DNA of 64,000 nucleotides, taken from Opitutia bacterium (GTDB lineage Bacteria > Verrucomicrobiota > Verrucomicrobiia > Opitutales > UBA953). The stretch lies in NCBI GenBank assembly GCA_003569245.1, contig BGOM01000005.1:48433-112432 (forward strand), given 5' to 3'. The notes under the pieces were generated by a model. That model had not been told where the DNA came from and did not search any database. It worked only from the letters and a program-made list of their open reading frames with translations. Below are positions 37,342 to 44,903 of the stretch, piece by piece; the stretch's first letter is position 1, and every line of letters starts with the position of its first letter. Position numbers and translations under genes: made by a program.

Positions 37342-37653
37342 TCACTTCGTCCGGCCGTCCTGGGCGGCCTGGGCCTCGGCGTTCTCCAGCGCGATGGAGC
37401 GCCGGATGAAGACGTAGGAGATGATCCACACGAAGGGGAAGAAGAGCACGCCGAGGATCAGCCACGTCAGCGTGAAGCCGAACACCCGTTGGGCCATCAT
37501 CTCCGGCTGGAAGTAGTTCAGCAGCGGCAGGGCCACGAGCGCCACGGCGAAGGCGAGGGCGCAAGCGATGGAGAGCTTCAGCTGGTCGCGCATCAGGCGG
37601 GCCAGGAAGGCGTCCGAATGGACGTCCACGGGGGTGGGGGAGGGCTCTTTCAT
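37342..37653 (-). CDS. DUF485 membrane protein (YjcH-like), partner of acetate symporter
   Basis: DUF485 proteins are small two-helix membrane proteins encoded directly before actP-type symporters. The 103-residue protein has the family pattern: FLARLMRDQLKLSIACALAF, then a first helix about 27-47, PEMMAQRVFGFTLTWLILGVLFFPFVWIISYVFIRRS carrying the second helix, and a charged end. Only 1 base separates its stop from the symporter start, so translation is coupled. Confidence 0.88.
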   Translation of the reverse strand: MKEPSPTPVDVHSDAFLARLMRDQLKLSIACALAFAVALVALPLLNYFQPEMMAQRVFGFTLTWLILGVLFFPFVWIISYVFIRRSIALENAEAQAAQDGRTK

Positions 37654-37703
37654 GGGGTGCCTTTAGTCCGTGCAATCGACCGCTAAGTGCAAACCCGATG
37701 ATT

Positions 37704-37733
37704 TTGACTTGATGGCGCTTAATGCAATAGTAT
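37704..37733 (+). promoter_or_regulatory. Sigma-70 promoter of the ZnuD-like receptor gene
   Basis: TTGACT (37704-37709) and TAGTAT (37728-37733) are 18 bases apart. The -10 lies inside the palindrome described next. Confidence 0.5.
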
Positions 37734-37737
37734 TGCA
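37723..37737. promoter_or_regulatory. Palindromic operator, Fur/Zur-type candidate
   Basis: TGCAATA-G-TATTGCA is a perfect 7-1-7 inverted repeat, 13 bases before the receptor ATG and overlapping the -10. Size, AT content and place fit a Fur-family (Zur) repressor site. The regulator itself is not in the window, so assignment is inference. Confidence 0.5.
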
Positions 37738-37749
37738 ACAAGCGTCGCC

Positions 37750-39747
37750 ATGCAAAACGCCGTTCTACCCTCGCTCCGCCCCCTGTTCATGCTGGCCGCC
37801 TCGACTTTGGTCCTGGCCGCGCAGGAAAAGCCCGCCGCCCCGGAGAAGCTCAAGCCGGTGGTCGTCAAAGGCACCGCCCTCGGCGGGGAGGTCACCGCGG
37901 TTTCCCCCACGCTCATCCTCTCCGGTCCGGCGCTCGAGGCCTTGCCCCAGTCCAACATCGGCGACCTGCTCGCCGATCTCCCCGGGGTCGCCTCCAGCTA
38001 TTTCGGCCCTAACTCGGGTCGGCCCGTCATCCGCGGCCTGGATGGCGACCGCCTGAAGATCACCCAGAACGGCGTCAACAGCCTCGACGCGTCGGCCGTG
38101 AGCCCGGACCATGCGGTGAGCGTCGATCCGCTCGCCATCCGCGAGGCGCAGGTGCTCCGCGGTCCGGCCGCTCTCCTTTACAGCAACAGCATCCTCGGCG
38201 GCGTGATCAACCTCGTCGACGCGCGCATCCCCGCCCAACGCCTCGCCCAACGCCAGTCGGTCCTCGGGCGCATGGGCTCCGTCGACGGCCTGCGCTCCGC
38301 CGGCGTGCTCGCCGAGGGCTCGGCCGGCGCGTTCTCCTACCACTTCGACGGTTTCGATAAGTCCACGCGCGACCTGCTCACTCCGGTGGGCCGCATCGCC
38401 GATACGTCGGCGGATAACCGCGGCGCGGGCTTCGGCGCCTCCTACCTCACCGCCAACGGCTACGTCGGTCTTTCCTATTCCGGCCTGAACTCCACCTACG
38501 GCGTCGCCGAGGAGGACATCGCCATCGGCCTGCGGCAGCGGCGCTGGGACCTCGCGGGCAAGGCCGAGGTCGCCGGCTCCCTCGTGCGCTCCGTGGCCTA
38601 CCGCGTCGGGGTGGCCGACTACGCCCACACCGAATTCGAGGCGGGCGCCCCGGGCAGCACCTTCACCAACCAAGGCTGGGATGGCCGCGTCGATTTCGAA
38701 CTGACCAAGCAGGGCCCCGTGGAAGGCGTCGTCGGCCTCCAGGCCAGCCGCTTCGACTTCGGGGTCGTCGGCGACGAGGCTTTCCTGCCCCCCACGCGCA
38801 ACGCCGCCACCGCCGCCTTCGGCTCCTTCGTCCAAACCCTCGCCCCGGACCAACGTCTGCGCTACGGCTTCCGCGTCGAGCGTGCGCAGGTCAAGTCTTC
38901 CGCCTGGTCGCACGTGGGCTTGGCGGTCGATCCGGCCGCCGACGCGGCGGCGTTCACGCCCCTGAGCCTCGCCCTCGCGTGGGCCCGGGACCTGGATGCC
39001 TCCTGGACCTCCACCCTCAGCCTGACCCGCACCGAGCGGGCCCCGAACCAGCAGGAACTTTTCGCCGACGGCCCGCATGTCGGCACCGCGGCCTACGAAG
39101 TCGGCGACCGAGCCTTGGGCAAGGAGCAGGGCTTCGGTCTCGAGTGGGAACTCGCCAAGGTCCGGGGGCCGGTTTCCGGCAGTTTCTCGCTCTACTACAA
39201 TCGCTTCTCCTCGTTCATCACCTTGCAGGGGAACGGTGCCGGTCCCGATCTGCAGGCGCAGGGCGGCGCCGATCACTCGGCGCTGGGACGTTATGATTTC
39301 GTCGCGGTGCCGGCCCGCTTCTTCGGCTCCGAACTGAAGGTGAACTTCCAGTTCGTCGACACCCCGGCGACGAAGCTCGGTCTGGAGTGGTTCGGCGACT
39401 TTGTCCGCGCCGCCAACAGCGACACCTCCGAAGCGCTGCCGCGCATCTCGCCGGGACGGATCGGCGCGGCCTTGCACGGTCTCGAATCCGGCTGGTCCTG
39501 GCGCCTCGATGCGACCTATCACTTAGCCCAGAACCACACCGCTCCGGGGGAGACCCGGACCGCAGGCTACACGCTGGTCGGCGCCACGCTTGGCCATGAT
39601 TTCAAGTTCGCCGGCGCGGACGCCCGGTTCTCCCTCCGCCTCATCAATCTCCTGGATCAGGAAGCCCGCAACGCCTCCTCCTTCATCAAGGATGTGCTTC
39701 CGTTGCCTGGTCGCGGCATTGAGGCCAGCCTGCGCGTCAATTTCTGA
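37750..39747 (+). CDS. TonB-dependent outer-membrane receptor, ZnuD-like
   Basis: TonB-dependent receptors import scarce nutrients through an outer-membrane barrel plugged by an N-terminal domain. The 665-residue protein has a signal peptide (to about residue 24), a short TonB-box-like stretch (LKPVVVKGTA), and the plug with DLPGVASSYFGPNSGRPVIRG, SPDHAVSVDPLAIREAQVLRGPAALLYS and GGVINLVDARIP. The barrel ends in the usual aromatic residue (RVNF). Barrel blocks such as AAYEVGDRALGKEQ and the terminal ASSFIKDVLPLPGRG resemble ZnuD, a zinc receptor. The upstream palindrome fits metal control. Confidence 0.87.
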   Translation: MQNAVLPSLRPLFMLAASTLVLAAQEKPAAPEKLKPVVVKGTALGGEVTAVSPTLILSGPALEALPQSNIGDLLADLPGVASSYFGPNSGRPVIRGLDGDRLKITQNGVNSLDASAVSPDHAVSVDPLAIREAQVLRGPAALLYSNSILGGVINLVDARIPAQRLAQRQSVLGRMGSVDGLRSAGVLAEGSAGAFSYHFDGFDKSTRDLLTPVGRIADTSADNRGAGFGASYLTANGYVGLSYSGLNSTYGVAEEDIAIGLRQRRWDLAGKAEVAGSLVRSVAYRVGVADYAHTEFEAGAPGSTFTNQGWDGRVDFELTKQGPVEGVVGLQASRFDFGVVGDEAFLPPTRNAATAAFGSFVQTLAPDQRLRYGFRVERAQVKSSAWSHVGLAVDPAADAAAFTPLSLALAWARDLDASWTSTLSLTRTERAPNQQELFADGPHVGTAAYEVGDRALGKEQGFGLEWELAKVRGPVSGSFSLYYNRFSSFITLQGNGAGPDLQAQGGADHSALGRYDFVAVPARFFGSELKVNFQFVDTPATKLGLEWFGDFVRAANSDTSEALPRISPGRIGAALHGLESGWSWRLDATYHLAQNHTAPGETRTAGYTLVGATLGHDFKFAGADARFSLRLINLLDQEARNASSFIKDVLPLPGRGIEASLRVNF

Positions 39748-39867
39748 GGATGCCGGGTCTGCCCTCGACCCCCCTCGGCTACCTGATCCCGCTCGCCTGC
39801 GTCTGCGGCATCTTTCGTCGAGCAACCTAACTTATCCCCGCAACCGGGGTTTCATGAAGCAACACCC

Positions 39868-40452
39868 ATGAGCAAAACCTCCGGCTTCATCCTTCTCCTT
39901 CTCGGCCTCGGCCTCGGCCTCCTCGGGGCCCGTTTCTTTACCGACGAGCCGGCGCCCATCGCGAAGCCCGCCGCCGTCGCCCCGGTCGAGCCGGCACCCG
40001 CCCCGGTCGCCAAGGTCAAGGCACCCAAGCCGGTCGTCGAGGCTTCGAAACCCGTGGCCAAGACCGAGGACGACGCCTCCCGTCAGGAAGCCAAGGCCAA
40101 GGCCAAGGCTTTCATGGAGGAGACCAGGAAGATGGCCGAGGACATCGCCGGCGGCGACCAGAACAAGCTGCAGCGGGCGGTCATGTCGGGCATGATGAAG
40201 CCCGAGAACCAGGCCTTGATGAAGGAGATGCGTGAACTGGGGACCGCGATGCGTAACGCGACCCCGGAGGAGCGCGAGGTGCTCGGGCAGCAGGCCGTGG
40301 CCTTGCGTGATCGCGCCATGGCCGCCCTTCGCGCCGAGGTGGCTGCGTTGCCGGAACCCGGCGCCGCCCCGGCCGCCGTCCCGCCCGCTCCGGCCGCGGG
40401 TGGCGAAGCCGCGCCCGCCGCGCCGGCGCCCGCCCCGGTCATCATCATGTGA
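39868..40452 (+). CDS. Hypothetical anchored Ala/Pro-rich protein
   Basis: I do not recognise this 194-residue protein. It has one N-terminal membrane helix (residues 6-24, FILLLLGLGLGLLGARFF), a Pro/Ala/Val-rich spacer (27-70), and a helical middle region (RKMAEDIAGGDQNKLQRAV; MKEMRELGTAMRNATPEER). The Ala/Pro tail (175-194) is low complexity. It follows the receptor gene by 120 bases on the same strand and ends at the ilvC terminator. Confidence 0.6.
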   Translation: MSKTSGFILLLLGLGLGLLGARFFTDEPAPIAKPAAVAPVEPAPAPVAKVKAPKPVVEASKPVAKTEDDASRQEAKAKAKAFMEETRKMAEDIAGGDQNKLQRAVMSGMMKPENQALMKEMRELGTAMRNATPEEREVLGQQAVALRDRAMAALRAEVAALPEPGAAPAAVPPAPAAGGEAAPAAPAPAPVIIM

Positions 40453-40486
40453 GGACGCCGGTCGGACCGCCGATCACGGCAAAGAA

Positions 40487-40512
40487 AAAGGGCCGACTGA
40501 CGTCGGCCCTTT
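40487..40512. terminator. Bidirectional terminator between ilvC and the Ala/Pro-rich gene
   Basis: AAAGGGCCGAC and GTCGGCCCTTT pair over 11 bases with a four-base loop. The minus-strand side is followed by TTTTTCTTTGCC, making it a strong ilvC terminator. The plus side has only TTT. Confidence 0.9.
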
Positions 40513-40536
40513 GGATTTCCGGTTGCCCGGCGACCC

Positions 40537-41574
40537 TTACTTGGTCGTGTACTCGGCCTGGGCGCCGCGGATGTTCTTCTTCTGGACCCAGGGCATGAGG
40601 GAGCGGAGACGCTGGCCGGTCTTCTCGATCGGGTGGTTCTCGCCCTGCTTGAGGAGCTTGTTGTAGTTCTTGAGGCCGCCCTTGTATTCCTTGACCCACT
40701 GGGCGGTGAACTTGCCCGTCTGGATCTCCTTGAGGATCTCGCGCATCGCCTTGCGGGACGAGCTGTTGATCACGCGGGGACCGCGGGTGATGTCGCCGTA
40801 CTTGGCGGTCTCGGAGATCGAGAAGCGCATGCCGGAGATGCCGGACTCGACCATGAGGTCGACGATGAGCTTCAGCTCGTGGAGGCACTCGAAGTAGGCC
40901 ATCTCGGGCTGGTAGCCGGCTTCGACGAGGGTCTCGTAGCCCACCTTGACGAGCTCGGAGGCGCCGCCGCAGAGCACGGCCTGTTCGCCGAAGAGGTCGG
41001 TCTCGGCTTCTTCCTTGAAGGAGGTCTTGATGACGCCGGCGCGGGTGCCGCCGATGCCCTTGGCCCAGGCGAGGGCGGTCTTGGTGGCCTTGCCGGAGAT
41101 GTCCTGCTGGACGGCGATGAGGGCGGGGACGCCCTTGCCTTCGACGTACTGGGCGCGGACGACGTGGCCCGGGCCCTTCGGGGCGACCATGGCGATGTCG
41201 ACGTTCTTGGCGGGCTTGATCAGCTTGTAGTGGATCGAGAGGCCGTGGATGAAGAGGACGGTCTTGCCACCCTTGCCGAGGTTCGGGGCGATGTCCTTCT
41301 CCCAGACGGAGGCCTGCTTCATGTCGGGGATGCCGACCAGCATGACGTCGGCGCGGCGGACGGCTTCGGCGGTCTCGTAGACCTTGAAGCCCTTCTTCTT
41401 CGCGGCGGCGGCGGACTTCGAGCCCTTGTAGAGGCCGACGATCACGTTGAGGCCGCTGTCGCGAAGATTCATCGCGTGGGAGTGACCCTGGGAACCGAAG
41501 CCGAGGACGGCGAGGGTCTTGTTCTTAAGCACGCCGAGATCGGCGTCCTTGTCGGTGTAGACTTTGGCAGGCAT
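40537..41574 (-). CDS. ilvC: Ketol-acid reductoisomerase (class I)
   Basis: IlvC isomerises and reduces acetolactate and acetohydroxybutyrate with NADPH in valine, leucine and isoleucine synthesis. The 345-residue protein has the Rossmann motif LAVLGFGSQGHSHAMNLRDSG and the knotted C-terminal domain with Mg2+-binding acids in FKEEAETDLFGEQAVLCGG and YFECLHELKLIVDLM. Length fits the short class I form. It follows ilvN by 28 bases; ilvB is not in the window. Confidence 0.96.
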   Translation of the reverse strand: MPAKVYTDKDADLGVLKNKTLAVLGFGSQGHSHAMNLRDSGLNVIVGLYKGSKSAAAAKKKGFKVYETAEAVRRADVMLVGIPDMKQASVWEKDIAPNLGKGGKTVLFIHGLSIHYKLIKPAKNVDIAMVAPKGPGHVVRAQYVEGKGVPALIAVQQDISGKATKTALAWAKGIGGTRAGVIKTSFKEEAETDLFGEQAVLCGGASELVKVGYETLVEAGYQPEMAYFECLHELKLIVDLMVESGISGMRFSISETAKYGDITRGPRVINSSSRKAMREILKEIQTGKFTAQWVKEYKGGLKNYNKLLKQGENHPIEKTGQRLRSLMPWVQKKNIRGAQAEYTTK

Positions 41575-41602
41575 GGTATGGATGGAAAAGGGGAGGGAAG
41601 CT

Positions 41603-42130
41603 TCAGCGGGCGGCGGACTTCTTGCGGCCGCGGGAGAGGGCGACGGCGCCGGTGCGGGCGGTCTCGAGGATGCCGTACGGCTCGATCAGGTCGAGGAAGG
41701 CCCGGATCTTGTTCTCGTTGCCGGTGAACTCGATGACGAGGGAGTCGTGGGCGACGTCGACGACCTTGGCGCGGAAGAGGGAAGCGACCTCGATGATCTC
41801 GGTGCGCGTCTTCTTGTCGCTCTTCACCTTGCAGAGGATGAGCTCGCGGGCGACGTGGTCGACCTCCTCGCGGGAGAAGTCGTGGACGGTGATGACGTTG
41901 ATCAGCTTGTCCAAGGCCTTGACGCAGCGGTCGAGGGCGGCGTCGTCGGCGATGACGGTGGCGGTGATACGGGAGAAGGCCGGGTCGTGGGTCGGGCCGA
42001 CGTTCAGGGTCTCGATGTTGAAGCCTCGGCCGGACAGCATGCCCGCGACGCGCGCCAGGACGCCGAACTTGTTTTCGACAAGGGCGGAGAGGGTGTGCTT
42101 CTTCTTCATGGGCGTTGACGGGGTGGACAT
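41603..42130 (-). CDS. ilvN: Acetolactate synthase small (regulatory) subunit
   Basis: The small subunit activates acetolactate synthase and confers valine feedback inhibition. The 175-residue protein has an N-terminal ACT domain (KHTLSALVENKFGVLARVAGMLSGRGFNIETLNVG split over its strands) and a C-terminal ALS_ss domain (LILCKVKSD...VVDVAHDSLVIEFTGNENKI). It starts at ATG 42130, because the longer frame would run into the tRNA-Val gene 12 bases upstream. The large subunit gene is elsewhere. Confidence 0.95.
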   Translation of the reverse strand: MSTPSTPMKKKHTLSALVENKFGVLARVAGMLSGRGFNIETLNVGPTHDPAFSRITATVIADDAALDRCVKALDKLINVITVHDFSREEVDHVARELILCKVKSDKKTRTEIIEVASLFRAKVVDVAHDSLVIEFTGNENKIRAFLDLIEPYGILETARTGAVALSRGRKKSAAR

Positions 42131-42141
42131 GGTGGTGAGGG

Positions 42142-42215
42142 TGGACGGAGAGGGACTCGAACCCACGACTTCCTCGGTGTAAACGAGGTGCTCTAACCAA
42201 CTGAGCTATCCGTCC
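42142..42215 (-). tRNA. tRNA-Val (anticodon UAC)
   Basis: A 74-base cloverleaf is visible: acceptor GGACGGA/TCCGTCC with discriminator A, D-arm GCTC...GAGC, and anticodon stem CCTCG/CGAGG around loop TTTACAC. The anticodon is TAC (Val), and the T-loop is TTCGAGT. One U-U mismatch lies in the T stem. CCA is not encoded. It reads directly into ilvN-ilvC. Confidence 0.95.
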
Positions 42216-42316
42216 AAAGGAAGGTTGGGTATAGGGAAGCCCCCCGCCTTTTGTCCACTATGAAAACCTGCCCACGGGCTTGCTAGCGGGGGCTTTCGAC
42301 CGCAATCTGCGGGCTC

Positions 42317-42553
42317 ATGGACCCCGACCGTCGGCACCGCATCCGCGAAGCCCTGCTCGCCCTGACCCTGCCGGGGGTCGGAAAAGAGGCCCTTTTGGAG
42401 TCTATTCGGGTGCTCGATGCGGAAGTGGCGCAGCCGGCTTCCGGGCTGCCGGGCGACCTCGATCACTACCTGCGTCGCCGCTCCTACGAGAAGGCCTTGG
42501 TCTTCCTGGACGGAGGCACGCCGGGCGCGGGGACCTGCGGGCGCGGCACATGA
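42317..42553 (+). CDS. Small hypothetical protein coupled to the SUI1-like gene
   Basis: I do not recognise this 78-residue protein. It has a basic helical start (RRHRIREALLALTLPGVGKEALLE) and a short conserved-looking middle (VLDAEVAQPASGLPGDLDHYLRRRSYEKALVFLDGG). Its stop overlaps the next ATG as ATGA, which argues that it is translated. It could be a partner of the SUI1-like factor (inference). Confidence 0.6.
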   Translation: MDPDRRHRIREALLALTLPGVGKEALLESIRVLDAEVAQPASGLPGDLDHYLRRRSYEKALVFLDGGTPGAGTCGRGT

Positions 42554-42879
42554 GCGGCAACCCCTTCGACAAGCTGGATGGGCAGGGTCTCCCGCCCGGT
42601 CCGCCGCCCACGCCCGCACCGGCGAAGGCCAAGCCGAAGCTCGGCAAGATCATCCTGCAGTACGAGCGAGCCGGTCGCGGCGGCAAGGAAGTCACTATCC
42701 TCAAGGGGCTATGGCTGGAGTCCCAGGAGATGCGGATGCGTGACGCGCTGCTTCGCGAGATGAAGCGCGCCCTCGGCACCGGCGGCGTCCTCGAAGGCCG
42801 CGAGATCGTGCTGCAAGGCGATCGCCGCGAAACCGCCAAGGCCTGGCTGCTCAAGGAAGGTTTCACGACCAACCTCTGA
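42550..42879 (+). CDS. SUI1/eIF1-like translation factor (YciH family)
   Basis: The SUI1 domain is that of eukaryotic initiation factor eIF1; bacterial YciH-like proteins bind the small ribosomal subunit and act in start fidelity or stress. The 109-residue protein has a Pro-rich lead (PPGPPPTPAPAKAKPK) and the SUI1 core: RGGKEVTILKGL, LLREMKRALGTGGVLEGREIVLQGDRRETAKAWL and KEGF, the usual family end. It is coupled to the upstream small gene through ATGA. CCA-adding enzyme follows by 53 bases. Confidence 0.87.
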   Translation: MSGNPFDKLDGQGLPPGPPPTPAPAKAKPKLGKIILQYERAGRGGKEVTILKGLWLESQEMRMRDALLREMKRALGTGGVLEGREIVLQGDRRETAKAWLLKEGFTTNL

Positions 42880-42932
42880 GCGGACGCGCAGAACCCTCTC
42901 GACCCGTCCCGTCCGCCGCCTAGCCTGCCGTC

Positions 42933-44333
42933 GTGCCCGCATTCCTGCCCGACCTGATCCGCCTCGACGGCGAGCTGCGCCCGCTGCGCCGCGTGCTGGA
43001 GCTGCTCCGCGCCGCCGGGGGCCGCCCGTGCTTCGTCGGCGGTTGCGTGCGCGACGCGCTGATGGGCGTGCCCGTCACGGATTTCGACGTCGAGGTCTAC
43101 GGCCTGGGCACCCGCGCGATCGAGGCCGCCCTGCGCCGCGAGTTCGGGATCGTGACCGTCGGCGCGGCCTTCGGCGTGACCAAGCTCAAGGACCTGCCGG
43201 TCGACGTCTCCGTGCCGCGTCGCGAGAACCGCACCGGCGTGAAGCATACGGATTTCGAGGTCCAGGCGGACCCGACCATGACGCCGAAGGACGCCGCCGA
43301 GCGGCGCGACTTCACGCTCAACGCGATCCTGTGGGATCCCGCGACCGGCGAGCTCATCGACCCCTGGGGCGGCCGCGCTGACCTCGAGGCCAAGGTGCTG
43401 CGGCACGTGTCCGCGAAGTTCGCCGAGGATCCGCTCCGCGTGCTGCGCGCGATGCAGTTCGCCGCCCGCTTCGAGTTCGCCGTGGCCCCGGAGACCGTCG
43501 CGCTCTGCGCGACGCTCACCCAGGCCGACCTTCCCCCGGAGCGGCTGATGGAGGAGTGGACGAAACTGCTGCTTCGCGGGCGCCGGCCGTCGCTCGGCCT
43601 GCAGTTCCTGCGGGCCTGCGGTTGGACGCGCTTCTATCCCGAGCTGCACGCGATGATCGACGTGCCGCAGGATCCGGAGTGGCACCCGGAGGGCTGCGCC
43701 TGGACGCACACCTGCCTGTGCCTCGACGCTTTCGCGCAGGAACGCGTGGGCGCGCGGGACGAGGATCTGGTCGTCGGCCTCGCGGTGCTGCTGCATGATA
43801 TCGGCAAGGCGACCACGACGAAGAAGGAGCCGCACGACGACCGTTGGCATGCCTACGGCCATGAGGAGGAGAGCCATCGCCTCGCCCCGGCTTTCCTGGC
43901 GCGCATCACCCGCGAGGCGAAGCTGATCGAGGCGGTGCTGCCGCTCGTCCGCTGGCATGCCCAGCCGTACGAACTCTTCAAGGCCAAGGCCGGGGATGCC
44001 GCGGTCCGCCGTCTGGCCAACAAGGTGGTCCGCCTCGACCGCCTGGTCCGCGTCGATTCGGCCGACCGCAAGGGGCGCGGGGCCGCCTGGCGTGCCGAGC
44101 CGTCGCCCCAGGGCATCTGGCTCGCCGAACGCGCCGCCGCCCTCCAGCTCAAGGACTCCGCCCCGAAGCGGATCGTCCTCGGCCGACACCTCATCGCGAT
44201 GGGACATAAGCCGGCTGGCTGGTTCTCGCAGGTGCTCGACGAGGCCTTCGAGGCCCAGCTCGATGGCGCTTTCGCCGACGAGGCGGGCGGCCTGGCTTGG
44301 CTCACGGAACGCATGGCGAAGGGCGTTGTCTGA
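42933..44333 (+). CDS. cca: CCA-adding / poly(A)-type tRNA nucleotidyltransferase with HD domain
   Basis: This enzyme builds or repairs the CCA end of tRNA, needed here because the local tRNA lacks an encoded CCA. The 466-residue class II protein has CFVGGCVRDALMGVPVTDFDVEVYG (G-loop and catalytic DxD), RRDFTLNAILWD, DPLRVLRAMQFAARF, and an HD phosphohydrolase domain (LLHDIGKATTTKKEPHDD). It starts with GTG 42933. The HD domain suggests added phosphodiesterase or phosphatase repair activity. Poly(A) polymerase activity cannot be excluded. Confidence 0.92.
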   Translation: MPAFLPDLIRLDGELRPLRRVLELLRAAGGRPCFVGGCVRDALMGVPVTDFDVEVYGLGTRAIEAALRREFGIVTVGAAFGVTKLKDLPVDVSVPRRENRTGVKHTDFEVQADPTMTPKDAAERRDFTLNAILWDPATGELIDPWGGRADLEAKVLRHVSAKFAEDPLRVLRAMQFAARFEFAVAPETVALCATLTQADLPPERLMEEWTKLLLRGRRPSLGLQFLRACGWTRFYPELHAMIDVPQDPEWHPEGCAWTHTCLCLDAFAQERVGARDEDLVVGLAVLLHDIGKATTTKKEPHDDRWHAYGHEEESHRLAPAFLARITREAKLIEAVLPLVRWHAQPYELFKAKAGDAAVRRLANKVVRLDRLVRVDSADRKGRGAAWRAEPSPQGIWLAERAAALQLKDSAPKRIVLGRHLIAMGHKPAGWFSQVLDEAFEAQLDGAFADEAGGLAWLTERMAKGVV

Positions 44334-44338
44334 TTCTT

Positions 44339-44809
44339 ATGGCTTCCCGCACCGAAGGTCTCTCCACCCTGCTCACCGCTGCTCCGGATTGGAGCGCCGT
44401 CCTCGCGCACGTCGCGAAGGGCTTCGATTGCGCGACCGGCACGATCCACCGCACCGACCCGGCGACGGGCTTGCTGCGCTTGATCGCCCATCAAGGGATC
44501 CCGCCGCAGGTGCTGCCGATGCTCCTGCCCAAGATCGACGCGATCCCGTTCGGCAAGGGCATCGCCGGCTGCGCCGCGGAGCGCAAGGACGCCGTCCAGC
44601 TTTGCAATTTGCAGGAGGATCTCGGTGGCGTCGCCAAGCCCGAGGCTCGGAAGACCAACGTCCAAGGCGCCCTCGCCGTGCCGATCCTCGGAGGACAGGG
44701 CCAGGTCTTGGGCGTCCTCGGCGTGGGCAAGATGGCTCCTTATGATTTCACTGAGACGGAGATCGCCGAATTGAAGGACTGCGCGGCCTTGATCGCGGGT
44801 AAGCTCTGA
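44339..44809 (+). CDS. GAF domain protein
   Basis: GAF domains bind small molecules or cyclic nucleotides, or act as free-methionine sulfoxide reductases. The 156-residue protein is one GAF domain: FDCATGTIHRTDPATGLLRLIAHQGI, IPFGKGIAGCAAERKDAVQLCNL, ALAVPILGGQGQVLGVLGVGKM and FTETEIAELKDCAALIAGKL. The free-Met reductase cysteine pattern is not clear, so a sensor role is more likely (inference). It follows cca by 5 bases. Confidence 0.82.
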   Translation: MASRTEGLSTLLTAAPDWSAVLAHVAKGFDCATGTIHRTDPATGLLRLIAHQGIPPQVLPMLLPKIDAIPFGKGIAGCAAERKDAVQLCNLQEDLGGVAKPEARKTNVQGALAVPILGGQGQVLGVLGVGKMAPYDFTETEIAELKDCAALIAGKL

Positions 44810-44816
44810 TTCGTCG

Positions 44817-44834
44817 ATAGGGGCTTAGCCCTAT
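44817..44834 (+). terminator. Hairpin after the GAF gene
   Basis: ATAGGG and CCCTAT pair across a six-base loop, 7 bases past the stop. No T-run follows, so this is a weak terminator candidate. A second inverted repeat, GCAGGT/ACCTGC, lies nearer the FecR gene. Confidence 0.4.
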
Positions 44835-44903
44835 TAATCATTGGGTAATCATCACTAGGTTCGCAGGTTCGACAGTGACCTGCTGGGCTCGCTGAATGGA
44901 CGC

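Noticed and set aside
35502..37409. 635-codon plus-strand open frame opposite the symporter
   Set aside because: Antisense shadow rich in Glu, Asp, Gly, Arg and His with no membrane or catalytic pattern.
39750..39830. 26-codon open frame after the ZnuD-like receptor gene
   Set aside because: It has an ATG and a short hydrophobic stretch, but no ribosome binding site, no recognisable family and a length expected by chance.
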